From assembly GCA_028023455.1 (NCBI GenBank), contig JAQFVV010006215.1:13309473-13373472 (forward strand): DNA of 64,000 bases, read 5' to 3'. This DNA is from Epiperipatus broadwayi. Its lineage: Eukaryota > Onychophora > Udeonychophora > Euonychophora > Peripatidae. Shown here in pieces: positions 1 to 14,175 of this stretch (the stretch's first letter is position 1; each line of letters begins with the position of its first letter). A program made the translations under genes and the position numbers. The notes below the pieces were generated by a model that was not told where the DNA came from, searched no databases, and saw only the letters and a program-made list of their open reading frames with translations.

Positions 1-37
1 AAATTTAATTTAAAAAATAGATTTAAAGCTATGATAA

Positions 38-268
38 GGAAAAGAACAATGGGAGAAAAAAAAGTATAAAATATCACAACTGTCTACTGTTATATATTCT
101 GCTCTTGAGTCTGTAAGTCATTTCGTTACACTATCCATTGCTTCAGAGATCCAGAAATCTAAGAACCGAATAGAGCCATTCATTACTACTGTGAAAAATA
201 TCATTGCAGAAGCTGCAGAACTAGCAACATATCACATTAGAAGTGTTTTACTGGACTTCAGGCCATAA
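38..268 (+). other. Possible protein-coding remnant, unidentified
   Basis: An open frame of about 76 codons with no initiator near its start. Its composition is less AT-biased than its surroundings, and the translation is amphipathic (for example IEPFITTVKNIIAEAAEL), which reads more like protein than most random frames here. The GC-richer character continues to about 430 after the stop. I recognise no family. It could be an exon fragment, a transposon remnant or chance. Confidence 0.15.
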
Positions 269-739
269 AGTCCTCCGCCAAAAATCATCTGTTCATGCCT
301 GGAACCAATGTCGAGAACCAATGCTTAAGTCGTAAGACAAAGGTGCCACTACTCTCTCTGATGGTTGAGTCGCAGAATGGAAGACAAGCCTGAAACCATC
401 GATGGAGACCAAAAAGTCAAGGTCAACAGTAATACTAATAAAAACCAAAATTAAATAAACTGTCTCATCTAATCATTGAAAACCTAGGTAAATATATTTT
501 GATCACTATCAACAGACCCATGATATTTTTTTTCAAATGAAATGAACTCTAATGAAGGATTATATAAATTTAGGCTGAACTAATCATTTATAATTTTATT
601 ATGTTATTTTATATTGTTAGATATGTCTGCGCATAAATAAATACTAATGTTTTCTTAATTATTATTTGGTCTATTCTCACTCTCTCTCGTCATTGTGTCT
701 CCATGAATTTAATGTTATAAATTGTATATGTTAAATTAA

Positions 740-1035
740 TGTGCTGGATGCCTGGTTAAGAGTAGGAGTTAGTTGGGATATTTCAAGTGTTGGATTGTGT
801 GGCTGTCATCCAAAGCATGCCGGCTATATAAAATATGGTTGGTTGGCACCTGAGTTTCATCCTCAAAACAAATAAAATGCTTGGGATGGCAGATTTTTAT
901 TCCAGCAGTTGAGGTGGGCCACGGTCAGAAAATGTGGTCATGTTATGCTTCATATAGCCCGATTTGACTGTGGGTGTCATTGATGGCTACTCTATCAATG
1001 GTATTCTCCCCTCTGCTTGAAGTACTGGACCGTTC
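740..1035. other. GC-richer patch, unassigned repeat-like DNA
   Basis: Base composition is clearly less AT-rich than the flanks, but no open frame or motif is recognisable. Such patches elsewhere in this window are transposable-element remnants, and that is the most likely explanation here. No second copy was found within the window. Confidence 0.2.
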
Positions 1036-1449
1036 CCATAATATTAATGAGAAATAATAATTACCAAGAAGAAATGTAATAAGTGTGAAAATAAGCTTAG
1101 TTAAAGTCAAGAGACATGAAAGTTTAGATATTAAGACTTATTAAAGCCAAGATATTAAAAGGTTATGTTAAAACGTATTCAAAACCCAGCAAGAATAAGG
1201 TTTATTCGGAGGAATCCAGAACAATAATATATATATCAATATATATTTCACAAATATAAAATAACTCAGCACAAAACAAAATCTGTCACAATCCCTTACA
1301 TATCAGTAAAAAATAAAATATTTGCCAAATTAATCAAATATTGGAGAGTACGGATTATAGTGTTTCTTTCTTATTTTATACTCTAGCTAAAAATAGATAG
1401 CCATTTATTATCTGGATAAATTATTTTGAGAATAAAAACATTTCCAAGT

Positions 1450-1512
1450 TTCACTGAGATTTAAATCCCAGAATAGTATGGCAGAGAGGTGTGCTAACTG
1501 CTATGCTAGAGA
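1450..1512 (-). repeat. tRNA-derived SINE-like unit
   Basis: Read on the minus strand, an A-box-like segment (TAGCATAGCAGTTAGCAC, 1491-1508) is followed about 20 nt later by a B-box-like segment (GGGATTTAAATCTC, 1456-1469). The spacing resembles a tRNA gene. The flanks do not complete a cloverleaf, so a tRNA-derived SINE head is more likely than a functional tRNA. Confidence 0.4.
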
Positions 1513-2024
1513 TTCACATTCTCTTCTATATAAATGTATGCGTGTGAATATATAAAAAAATTATTTCAACTATAAATTATCAAAAAAAATACATATATTT
1601 TTTAAATAAAATTATAATTTTTTATTTTATTCTATTTTTTAATACCCAGTCACACGAACTCAGGAAAATGATCATTGTTATGCATCATGAATAGAAAAAA
1701 ATTAAGTATTTTATACATGTTTATATTTAAAAAGCAATTTAAATTTAGAAAAGACGAGTAACAGAAAATACAATTTCAGAATTGTTGTTGAAGGAGATAT
1801 AAAAAAAAGAAAAATAGTATTTGTTTCATTGACCTCTAAAAATTTAAGAAAAAAATATAGAATAAAAGATATTTATTAAAAAGTAGAAAACAGAAAATAT
1901 TTAATAAAATTTAATGATCTTTTTATAATAATAAAAGGCCGAAATATTATATATTCATGTTTTGTTTAATATCAACAAAACAGAAAAAAGTTTAATTCAT
2001 TATGCAGCTTTCACATATATTTAA

Positions 2025-2383
2025 ATAAATCATACAATATAATGTAAAATAAAATATCTATATATAACAGCAATAATTGTATATTTATAATAACAACAAT
2101 AATATAAAAAGCTCTTTTTGACAAACATTGACTTTTGCCCTTTTCAATGCGTTGGAACTATATTACAATTACAATCTACACTATAAACATAGTGTCATTT
2201 ATTTCTTTTATATATGTCACTGTATACAAAATAGATTGAAATTGTAATATAGTTTCAACACATTGAAAAGGACAAAAGTCAATGTTTGCTGAAAAGAGTT
2301 TTTATGCATTATTATTATTATATATACAATTATTTCTGTTATTTAAAAATATTTTATTTTATATTAGTTTGTTTAATATATAA
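2025..2383. repeat. Inverted (foldback) repeat, arms about 150 bp
   Basis: The left arm (about 2025-2178) and right arm (about 2232-2383) are reverse complements with scattered mismatches. The inner stretch around CATTGACTTTTG, the CAATCTA/TAGATTG inner ends and the outer AT-rich stretch all match, leaving a loop of about 53 nt. It is probably a foldback or MITE-like element. No ORF and no convincing target duplication were seen. Confidence 0.75.
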
Positions 2384-2395
2384 TTAAATGAGATT

Positions 2396-5300
2396 TTCAT
2401 AATAATGATCTTGAATGCAAGTAGTCTTTCATTTGAAATTAAATATTAGAAAATCCAACCAAATTGATAATTTTATACTGTTTTAAATCCTTATTTCAAA
2501 TTAACTTAGTGATGATGAAAGATATTCTACAGACTTTCTTTTTGTAATCATAATTCTATGAACATTGAACTTCAAATTTAGCAGAATATCCACAATCCAT
2601 AGTTTTAATGATGGGACATGGTTATATGAAAAATTCATTAGTACTAATAAAAATGTATGTGTGTTTACAAAATCATTTACCTGAGACATTTCAAATGGAA
2701 TAGAAGGTCCAGCATTACAAACATAAACAATTATTTTATCTTTAAGAATTTCAAAACTTTTATAACCTAAAAAAAAAAAAAAAATTTCAAAATGTTTATA
2801 ACACCTAGACAAAAAAAAAAAGATAATAAATATATATTTCCAAGCAGATTTTTTGATAAATCTTAACTAAACTTTTAAAAAATCATTTTAAAATTTTTTA
2901 TCCAATCTTTCACAATCACAGTTTTAATTTAAAAAAAAATTTTTTTTTTTTTAATACAATACTATTTTAATTATTTAATTTGTCTTCATGAATAAATAAA
3001 TTTTAAATTAATATTTTTATAAAATAACAATTTTTATAAATATTTTTTGTAACAATAATTTTTAATATTATTTTTTTAAATTTCAACATTTGATAATTGG
3101 AACTTATCTGAATCAATGATTTTATTACTAGACTAAAATATCCATGACAACTTTAAATATTATTAAGTTAGATGTTGATATTATTAATATAAACTACATC
3201 ACAATTAATGATGTGCTTCTCGGGATACAAAACATCAATGCATTTCAATTAAATTTAAAAAATCTATGATGTATATTCATGGAATATTAGTATTATGAAT
3301 ATTAGAAAGATATATAGGTTCAATATTCTATGAAATAAGATGGAAAATGTCAGAAGAGAATAGTTTATGGTAAATTCAGATTAGCGCTATGTTTCACCAT
3401 ATTGATTCTAATATTTTTATGTTTTGTTATTCCCAAAGTACCCTCATTTTTTAAAGATAAATTTCGAAAAACATTTTTACCAACTATATTTATTTCATAC
3501 AAAGCATAATTTATGTTTAGAGTACATATAGAACAAAAAAAGTGTACTTAAAAGTTAAGAAAAATATTTGAAAGAGAGATTAAAAAAAGTTTAATATTTG
3601 TTTCAATGAACTTAAAAAGCATTTAACATAGATTATTCTGATGTATATTTAAAAAAAAAAAAAAACACAGCTAAACACTAAAATCTAATAAAAATTTTGT
3701 TTATAAAACATGCATATTGGCAAAATGAAATGGATTACATATAAAAAATGACAAATTTATGGATTTAAGGCAAAATTAAAATTTAAGCCAATAAACTAAC
3801 TCGGTAATAAAAAAAAATTGATGAAATTTCTAGCTCAATTTTCAACTGAGAAAAATAAAGAAAAACCAATTCCATTTATCTAATCATTTGAGACAAAACT
3901 TTGGTGATACAACATCTATTAGAAATGAACAACAAAAATTTAAATAATGATAATTACCTGATTTGAATAGATATAGATCTCATATTTGACACTAGCTGCC
4001 CCCCCCCCCCCAATTAAAAAACTATTCTGAGGAGCAACAGCACTAATACTAAGAAATATGATTAATAAGGAATGACTTTGAAAAAGCTAAATCATAAAAA
4101 AAAAAAAGAATAACTGAATGGCTTTAAAAAAAAACTGAATTCATCTAATGATGCAAATATTGTTTCCAAATGATCTTCCAAAATGATAATAGTTCAATTC
4201 ATATAGGTCACACGAGTAAATACTGATTTAACAAACATGAAAGTGATGTTTATATCTACTATGACTTCCTCAATCGATTGTTTTAAATATTACTGAGTCT
4301 ATGTGGCTGTATTCTTGAACAAATGAATAATCTATTTCTTTACCAATATTTCTCAGAGGAATTTGCTCAATATTCCTCTATATACTATTCAAAAGTTATA
4401 TAATTCCATAACATATACAACACATCTAGTTTTTGTTATCATAAAGATATAATATTAATATATTTTAATACAACAGTGATATTTAACTTTATTATCAGCC
4501 TTATGTAAGAATTAAAAAAAAAGATTAAATAAATTAAAATAGAATGTTTATAGTCTTATATTTTTGACTAGTTGGATTTCACATAGAAACATTTTAAATA
4601 AAAATTACAGTAATCTTATAGCATTTTTACACTTACGCTAGCTAAACACATGGCCTAAAAAACTCGTAACATGTTTACACTTATGCTATCGAAACACATA
4701 GTCTAAAAAACTCTAACATGTTAATTCTTTTCTACTATTCAAGGCTCTAAATCCAGTTCAGAACACTATGTATTTTGTGAATCTCAGTCATTTACTAATT
4801 GTAGATTCCATAATCTATGGAAAAGAATGAGGACAATCAGACTGTTCCTAGTTTATTTATATGTACTTTATAGTAGTGACATTTATCATAACTCACAGGA
4901 AAAAAATTTATATAATAATAAATTACTATATAATACTGACTATACTAACAAATAAGCATTTTGGAATAGTTATTGAATAAAATAAGTCAGATGATTTTTT
5001 AACATATTTTCTTGGCTTATTTATATAAAATTTCCAATAGCAGTATTTTGCTACAAAAAAAATATGATTTAGTGTAATATTTACACACACCTTAAAAAGT
5101 TGATGTTTTGGGCAAAAATTATTGGAATTATATAAATAACTACCCTAAATAAAAGATTTATTTAGATGATTTTAAAATCATTTAACCAACTGTTCAATTA
5201 AAGATTTATTGTATCAAAGCAAGGGGATTTAACAGTGACAATGCTATGTTGTGATACCAATGTCTGAACAAAAATATACATTAAACATATGTTGCCATAG

Positions 5301-5490
5301 AGTTCCTTATTAGTATAATATTGAGTAAATAAAAATTTGATATTACAAGATCTTTAATTGAATTTAATTATACATAGTTCTTGAAATATCATTATTCCAA
5401 AAAAAAAAAAAAAGTCTTTAGTAACAACCCAAATTTACATATATAAAATGTAATTCTATAAATACTTTTATCTCTTTTTCTACATTAACT
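2396..5490. other. AT-rich non-coding DNA
   Basis: No supportable gene. Contents are A/T homopolymers, a 13-nt C run at 3999-4011 and a small tandem duplication at 4626-4720. The open frame at 2501-2812 on the minus strand is AT-biased and resembles nothing. Confidence 0.6.
4626..4720 (+). repeat. Two-copy tandem duplication, about 48 bp
   Basis: Two adjacent copies (4626-4673 and 4674-4720) share TTTACACTTAYGCTA, AAACACAT and CTAAAAAACTC with a few substitutions. This is a local duplication with no coding content. Confidence 0.7.
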
Positions 5491-6343
5491 GTAATAATAA
5501 ATGTTTGACTATTTAAAAACAAAAGATTTTCATTGTTTTAAATATCTTTATTCACCTTAGTGCTTTCAGTACTATTAGTATCATAGTTATAGCTTTATAC
5601 AATTAATTTCACTAAAAGTTTATCTTATATGTATTTGTTTATTGTTTAAAAGATTTGTGTAAAATTGAATTTTTTTTTTTTTTTATATTTATATTCAAAT
5701 CTATGTAAAGGATGTTAAAGATGTCATTTTTTGGATAGAGGGATGCTAGCTTCTTTTTTATTTAATGTGTGATTGTCTTTGGCTATATTTCATGCCTCTT
5801 TCACCTTTCTCTTTCTGTTGTCTTTCTCAGTGCATATAATGTCTGCTTTAGATAGATCAAATTTGTGGTCTGACTGTAGTTTGTGCTCCAAAAATATTGA
5901 TGAATATTCACTGCTTGGGCAAAAAGAAGCAGTGAATATTCATCAATATTTTTGGAGCACAAGCTACAGTCAGGACACGCATTTGATCTATCTAAAGCAG
6001 ACATTATATTCACAAGAGGGATGAATGAAAGAGAAAGAGACATGGACTATAGCCAAAGACAAGCACACATTAAATAAAAGAGAAGCTAGCATCCCTCTAT
6101 TCAAAAAAATGATATCTTTAACATTCTTTATATAGATTTGAATATAAATAAAAAAACAATTCAATTTTATACAAACCTTTTAATCAATAAACAGATACAT
6201 AAAATGAGCTTTTAGAAAAATTAATTGTATAAAGCTATGACTATGATACTAATAGTATTGAAAGCACTAAGCTGAATAAAGATATTTAACGCAATGAAAA
6301 CCTTTTCTGTTTTTAAATGTTCAAACATTTATTAATTTATTAC
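5491..6343. repeat. Large imperfect palindrome, arms about 420 bp
   Basis: The left arm (5491-5916) is matched in inverse orientation by the right arm (5927-6343) across a loop of only 10 nt (GGGCAAAAAG). Similarity runs the full arm length, from the outer TGTTTGA/TTTAAAAACA region through AGCACTAAG and GCTAGC to the inner CACTGCTT/AAGCAGTG. Scattered substitutions and small indels separate the arms, so it is not a simple sequencing snap-back. Short open frames on both strands inside it (5773-6024 and 5801-6043) are mirror images of one another, an effect of the symmetry rather than evidence for genes. Confidence 0.9.
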
Positions 6344-9300
6344 ACATATAAAACAAAAAAATAAATATAATTGAAAGAGATAATTTATATCTATTTTATG
6401 ATCACTCATGTGGTCTCACACATGGGAAGTTTATTTACAAATTACTGTGAGACAGAGTAAAATAAAAAAGTAGCCTTAAAATCCTATTAAAAAATGCTAA
6501 AATAATACTTTATAAAACAAAATATCCTACAATAAGTTAATTTTTGTTATCAGTAGTTGAAGGAATAAAAAAAAAAAAACAACAAGAATATACTTAAGTA
6601 TACAATTGTAGTAGTGAGTGTTTGAATGAATGAACAGAATATGCATTACTTTCAAAAAACAACAATAACATAATCAGATTAGGCAAATAAATATGAATTT
6701 CAGCAGATAAAAATCTTGGAACTTCCATCAACTATTTGAAATCTACCTTGGAACAAATTTTTTTTGCAATTGCAACCCGAATATATTATTCTAAAGAAGT
6801 TTGAAATCCTAGTACAACTAAAAATATAGTTACAATGAATGATCAAATATTTATTAAACAAAATTTTAAAAAAATAATAATTCTCCGTGGAAAATTTTAT
6901 TAGCAAGTGTTCATTCTAGCTTTCTTTACTAATGTATATGTATAAATTGATGTCAGAAATCCTAAGACATAAAGGAACTGTCATATTATTTAAACTTCAT
7001 AAGAAGCTGTGCACAAAATTCAGCTAAAAAATTGCTTTCACTACTGTTATGCAGACATAAGTTATTTGAATCAAAAATCTTCTTTAAATATTTGTTTAAA
7101 AAAAAAAAATTCACAATTTAATTAACATTGTTAATATACAAACCAACATTTACTAATTATATGAACATTTAAAATATTTTGTTCTGAACTCATGAATGTA
7201 TCACATTTGTATAAATTAATATTATTAGTTAATCATGTGTGCATAATGTATTAAAATTATTGTAAATTGGTGATTGTAACATATATATGAAACTGAGAAG
7301 CATTGATTTATGTTGCAGTTTAATTTAATATTTAAATTTTAGTTTAAGAGAATCTAGAAAACAAATTGTTTGCTGCTTCTGATTAATATTCTTTTTTTTA
7401 AAAAAATTAATATTACTTTAAAGGAATATTTTAAAATACTGTATAAACAATTAATATTCAGAAAAATTTGGAAAAAAAACCCATAAATGTGAGGATTTAA
7501 GTAGATTAACATATTAAAATTACTATAGTCATGTATTATATACTAGATAGGGTCAATGCACAGTAATCATTTTTATTTCAAATTTACAATATAAATTGAC
7601 GTATTAGCAAAAAATATGATAAGAGTATTGCCTTGTAGAGAGATTTGAAACTTTTGTGTTAATCAGCATTAAGCCTTTGTTTATAATTCAATATATTTAA
7701 AGAATTATATGTTATTTAACAGTCAAAAGTGTCTGTGTAACAAGAATAGTTTTGTAAAAGTCCAAAGAAAAGGTGACTACTCTAGTGATTATGATTAGTT
7801 TTAAGAAAATATAAGTGGAATTATGAGTATTCATATATTCACCAAGATTTACACAGAAGATACACACTATAGACTAAACTTGTATTTTAATATATATGCA
7901 ATGACTGTGAATCCAAAAGTGACTAAGTAAATGGATTATAGTCTTAAGGGTCATTGACATGTGAAATTATATCTTAAGTGTATTAAAAGAACTGGATATT
8001 TGTTTATGGCAATCTTTGCTTGATCATATCATTATATTAAATGTGAAGGTTTATATAAGAAACTTTAGAGATTTTGATGTATAAATCTTGGACTTTTTTT
8101 TTTGTGATATTTGAATGCTACAATTATATTGCATATTATCTTTCTACATGCGCTTATAAAACAAAAAATAATATAATTTAGAAATATCACTTCAAAAACA
8201 TATTGTTTACTGATCAATTTTTTTCAAGTGGTAGTTTGATAAGGATTTATATTAAGAATACAATTTAAATCACAATTTATGAGTTTAATATAAGAAAAGG
8301 TATACTAATAATTGTACGTTAAATATAATTCAAATATAATGAAGAAAGAAAGGCTAAATGGAATGACTAATTTTATACTTACATAAAATACTAATTAATA
8401 GAATAATGTTTACTGGAGTTCTGAAATAAGGATATGTAATAGTAATATACAGTAAATTATTTGGTTACTAATCTAACAAATCATTTTGTTTATTGTTATT
8501 TATTAAATACTATTAAAGGTCAGTTTATTACATAAATATTGTTAACTCAGAACACTAATTCCATGGTATTTCATTCAAGAATAATTCAGGTGATCTTTGA
8601 TCTGGTCACATATAATAATTTAGGGTGATTTATTAATCAGGGTTAATCACTTAGTCTTATGGAGGATTATTATGCAGCTTGGGAAGCTTACAAAGAAAAA
8701 AAATCTTGATAAATAATCTTAGTTACAGAGACAGATTATCTCCCTGGAACATTTACTGATGATAATCATCATGTGGTACCCAGATTGTGCTGATGATTTG
8801 CAGATAAATTCAGGGATTATGAAAGGGAGAAGATAAAATTTGTATGCCAATATAGTGTATGAAGGTATAAGAGTCATCATTAACAATACTTGAAAGCTAA
8901 AATATTTTCCTTATTTTAATATAATGCTTATTTCATAATATGAACATTGATAAAATTGTTCAAGGTAAATTTGTATCATCTTACATTCACTGATCATCAT
9001 AATATACCTTTATATTGTGGTCAACGACATGTAATAACCAGGGTAGCAATTAAATATAATAAAATTATTATATTATAAAAAGCCCAATTCAAATTTGCTT
9101 TTTTGCGCCACTTTCCAAGAGGGAATATTCTCTCCTAAAAAAAAATACATTGCTACAGATCATATAGAAATACAGACTTAAAATTCCTGATATTGTAATC
9201 CTGATGGATATAAGCTTGTTCAATACACTGAATTCTCAGGGTAAGCAGATGGATACTGAAACTAAAATTAATTTAAATTTGTGTGGAGTGAGATATGGAG

Positions 9301-12300
9301 ATATCTAGACACTAAAATAGATTATACCTTAACACAATTTATTACTCCCAAATCTCATCACCAATATTTAAAGCATAAGAACAGTTAAACTAATACAAAA
9401 AAAAATAATTATATATTCATCTAATATAAATGAAAGACTGCCTCTCCCTTTTTCTTTGATTATACAAAAAGATATGTTTTTAAACACTTATTTGATAACA
9501 CAATTTTTTTAAAAAAAAAAGATTAAATGTTTTAAATATAAACATATTTTGCAAAATTTTAAAATATAAATCTATATATACATGTATGTCTATTGATACA
9601 TATATATATATTGGTATTTGGCAAATTATATATAATAACAATAAATAAATAATCTGAACTACAATCGTTAATACACATCTGGATGTAGTCTATCTTAGAA
9701 GTGAAAAAAAAAAATAATAATAATACACATAAGTTCTATTTCATTCTTCTTCTTTTACTTTTCTCACTAAGATTTAGGGCTAAATGTTATAGACAAATTA
9801 TCTAATCTTTACTCAGTTTTTTTTAAACAAGATATAAAAAAAATTCCTTAATTTTACTTGATTTTTTTAATTACATTTTTTTTTATCTGATTAAAAAAAA
9901 AAAAAAATTACAAAATCTAATTTTTAGTCATAGATTGATTAAAACAATAGAAAATACTTTTTTTTTTCTATAAACAGACAAAAAAAAAAAAAAATTCTGT
10001 ATAACAAACTGTTATTATTTTAAATAACAATTTATTACTATTACATGCATGCATACATCTATATAGGTCTACCAACATATCTCTATATTATTTTAAATTG
10101 CTTCCAAACTGCATCTTTGATTGGAACTCTTCATTTATTTACTTTCATTTCAATGATATATCTGACTTCAAATAAAAAACATCTTTGATTAAAATTCCTC
10201 ATTATTATTTAATGAGCATAATTATACCTTATCTTTTTTTTTTTTTTTAATGAACTTCTTTATCTATTATTATAAGCTTATATTTTTATAACTATTTTCC
10301 ATTAAGTTGTTTTTTTTTTTTAAATTATTATGATATAATTTTTCAATTTTTGATATCAAAAAATATGACATAGCATATTTAATTATTACAATATTTTAAA
10401 CTTTTTATCAAACAAAAAAAAATATTACAATATTTTAAGTCTACTTGCCATATTTTCTTCAATATTAACACCAGTTGGACTGACAAGTTGAAGTGCTATG
10501 TTTACGGACCCCTCCCTCACCCACCAGGTCAAAAGCAATGCTCAGCAAATTATTTATTTCATTATCTAATAGAATGCAATCTTTTCTTGTATTAGTAGAT
10601 TAATATTATTCATAGAATTGAATGTTATTTCTTTATTATTATCATTTTTTTAAACTCCGGCAGTAACATAGGAGGTAGCAAAATAATTCTTTACATAGTT
10701 TGTTTTCTCATTTCTAATAATTTAGTTAACATGCTCTTTGTTTGAGTAGTCAAAATGAATAAAATAATCTATTCAATAAATCAAGTTATTTTGCTGACCT
10801 TTGTCTCAATCAGTTATATTTTAAACATTTTTTTAAAAAAATTATATTATGTTGCTTACTTATAGCTGATTGGCTGTCTGAGAAACAACTGTAGCGCATA
10901 TGAAAGTCTAGCAAGCTTTCAATTATTACTAATTTAATAACAACATGCGATTTAGACAAATGTTATTTATAGCTAGAAAGTTTATTCCTAAAAGTTTTAA
11001 TTAACGATGTGAAATGGATTTATCTGCACCATCACAATATATATTTGATTTGTATATTTTGTTTTATTTTTGTGTTTAGATAAATTTGTAAATATGTTTT
11101 TACATTAACAAATGGGTAGGTTTTATGCATATAAAAATTAGTTCAATAATAAGCAAATTAAAAAAAAAAAAAGACTAACAAAAATTTTTTGAAACTGAAC
11201 TAAGTTTAAAAAAACAAAACCAATTGAAATATTTTTTAAACATATACATAGAGAGAGAAAATAAAAAATTTAGACAGTTAATAACTCACTATTGTTAATA
11301 TTTATAGTTTCCTGAGGCACACAGCAGTACTGCTTAATTGATCGTTTTTTGAAGCAAAATGCTATGCGAACTTTTTCACCTGTAATAAATAATAATAATA
11401 ATAATCCTATTAGAATAAATCATAACTAATTATTTCTAATATATTACTTAGCTCAATGATACAAAAGGCCCATTAAAGTTTATAATGCAGTTCTAAATTA
11501 ATGAAAAATTAATCTTCAATGATGATCAGTAAAATTAATAGATAAAAAAAAAAATAGCCAAGTTTAGATTTATGCTAGATTCTATTGTATACAACTTTCT
11601 TCTTTCAGGCATCTAAATAAAGTAGCAGTAAGTTGTTTTTTTTTTTTTTGTTATGTTTTTCAATCCCATTTACACATGTAAGCAACAAGAATCTTTAAGT
11701 TCAAATTAATCTATATAAAATTTTGGCTCACTTATTTGAGAAGACATTAACTTCCCATCAGTTAGATTTTTTTGAACAAGAATTTAAACAATTTAAATAA
11801 GATTAGTCCAAACACATCAAATCTATCATCAACCAATTTACAAGTCAATTTGATTTTCCCAGAATTTCTCAAACACATTAGCAATTTATCTATAACTGCA
11901 GCCATTTGTTATTTCTATCACATTTTTATTAGATGTCAGAAATTTTGTATTAGATCTTTAATTAACATCAAACAGATCCAAGCATTCCTGCTGACTCTAT
12001 ACATTATCAGGCTGAAAAGGCTGTATGCAGGCATACCTAGATCTATGACAGGAATGAATAAAAAAAATAAATTAAAAAATCTATAAGGCTAATGTTTATA
12101 ATTTGTGTTTAATTTAAAATAATAAATCCAAGTCAATGCTATTAATTAATAACCATTTGCAGAATGATTTTTTAAAAAAATTATTTTCCTATGTATAATT
12201 TTTGAATGTGAGATTTTTTAAAAAAGCATCAAAATACAGAATTTTTTGTGATAGATGGATAATTAATTTGATTTAAAAAAACTAGTCATTCTAAAAATTT

Positions 12301-13680
12301 TAATTAAATTATCTGACACTTTTGTGAAAACCAATAAAAAGGGGGAAAAGAGCTTCTAGAGGCATTTTGCAAAACAGTAAATTTGTTGAGAAGTATTGGA
12401 AAAGCAATCATATAATAAATTCAATTAGAAATTTTTAAAAATTAAATAATGAACACTTCTGTAGAAAAAGATATGTATATATTATTGTTGTGACTCACCA
12501 CCATACTAAATTATGAAATGAAGATTCATATATTTTTAACAGAAAGCTTTAAGACATGAATCAAAGTAAACACAATAGTAATATTTCTTGGAGAAGCTTA
12601 AATCAATTGAGATTCAAAATTTCTGAAAAATATTTTTGTAATGATTACACAATTGTCACAAATTAATATCATAAATTATTTCTGTTGAACTAGACAAACA
12701 ATTTGATTAAAAAGATACCAACAATTGATGTGATCTCCTTATAACATTGTGAATATATTAAAAGATTTTGGCAAGAAGTTGGATTTTGATAAATATATCA
12801 ATTAATCTTTCATCCAGAATAGAATTTATAAAAATATAGGAAATTATATATTACCTTTTTTTTTAAAATCATAAGATTGTCTAGACTATTTAAATTTTAG
12901 ATTTGTACTCAATTACTTGTTATAAATTTGATAATTTGTGAAAGACAAGCATAATGCAGTTAATGAGTCGATGAAGAAAAAAACTTTGTTCAAAACTTTC
13001 CTACATGTAAATATAATGGTTGATTAGGCAAGATGATTTTCTAATAAAACATAAAAGAATTTGACTATTAGATAATTTCAAATCATCTTATCAACTTTTG
13101 AATTATCTGACAATTACCTAAATCATTCATGAGAACTTTAATGGCATAAACTTTGAATAATTTTATACAATCTCTGTAAAACTTTCATTTTCTCAGAGTC
13201 AGACTTAAAGATTATTACTTAGATAGTTATTCTTAGTTTTATTGTAATCATATATATGAATATACTTCGATTTAATTTTATTTCCTCATAAACAATTCCA
13301 TATGTAAAGAATATAGTCAGACTCTATCCATGTTAGAGAAACTTAAGAAATCTGAAATAGGCCATTCATACTCATATCAATATCTTAAGCAGCAGAACAA
13401 AGATTAAAATTCTATAAATACTGTACTTTGTACTGTATCTCTAAATGAAGATCAGTCTATTTTTCTTTTTGATAGTTTATAAAATAACAACAACAAAAAA
13501 AAAAGGATCAGGTATTTTTTTTTTGAAATGGTAAAAAATTTATCATACATATTAGCTTCAAATTCACACAAAATAAAAAGTGAAACATTACCAAACTGGA
13601 TAAGTATTTTGAACAATCATCAAAATACATAACTGCTGATAATTTTGTCATCTTTTTTTTTGTTAATATTAAAATAATTA
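6344..13680. other. AT-rich non-coding DNA
   Basis: More than 7 kb without a recognisable gene, element terminus or long repeat. It holds A/T homopolymers and short trinucleotide runs such as AAT near 11391. The open frame at 11772-12086 is AT-biased, matches no family I know, and is left out. Confidence 0.6.
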
Positions 13681-14175
13681 TGTATGTCTTTCTCATATAC
13701 TTCAAAAAGCAGCTTATTTTCATTCTACTCTAAAGCTATCAACTATAAGCTTGAAATTTGAATAATCAACATTATATCTGATGGTGTTAGGGTCATTAAA
13801 TCTCCATCTACAAACTGGTTTCTGATTTTTATTTTCATCAGTGAAGAGTAGAATTCAAAACTGTAACTAATAAAGTTAAGCACCTAGCAACTATCTTTTA
13901 TTTTTTTAAATATTATTCAAGCTCATATCGTGAAATTAAAACAGTAAGATTTCAAATGCAGGCCCTCACTTGTATAATTATATATATCTGACATCAATAA
14001 GTTTTTATATATTTTAGATAATTCAATTTTAGCACAACTACAGGTTCTTCTACCTTTTGGCTAATACGATTACTATCACAACAATATCATATGACTTTCT
14101 CATATGTTTCCAAGAACAATTATCTTCATTGCACTCTAGAGATATCAAACTATAAGTTTGAGTAATCAATGGCTC
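13681..14175 (+). repeat. Degenerate direct repeat, about 85 bp, period about 410
   Basis: The segment at about 13681-13770 (TATGTCTTTCTCATATAC, then CTCTAAAGCTATCAACTATAA) recurs diverged at about 14091-14170 (TATGACTTTCTCATATG, then CTCTAGAGATATCAAACTATAA). The order is conserved. It is probably an old segmental duplication or two copies of one repeat. Confidence 0.5.

Noticed and set aside
2501-2812. 103-codon minus-strand frame
   Set aside because: AT-biased, poly(A/T)-derived Phe/Lys runs and no recognisable motif; expected by chance in such DNA.
5773-6043. Overlapping ORFs on opposite strands as a toxin-like or paired gene
   Set aside because: They are the same sequence read from the two arms of a palindrome, so their similarity is an effect of symmetry.
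11772-12086. 104-codon plus-strand frame
   Set aside because: Asn/Ile/Lys-rich translation typical of AT-rich noise; no flanking splice sites or family resemblance.
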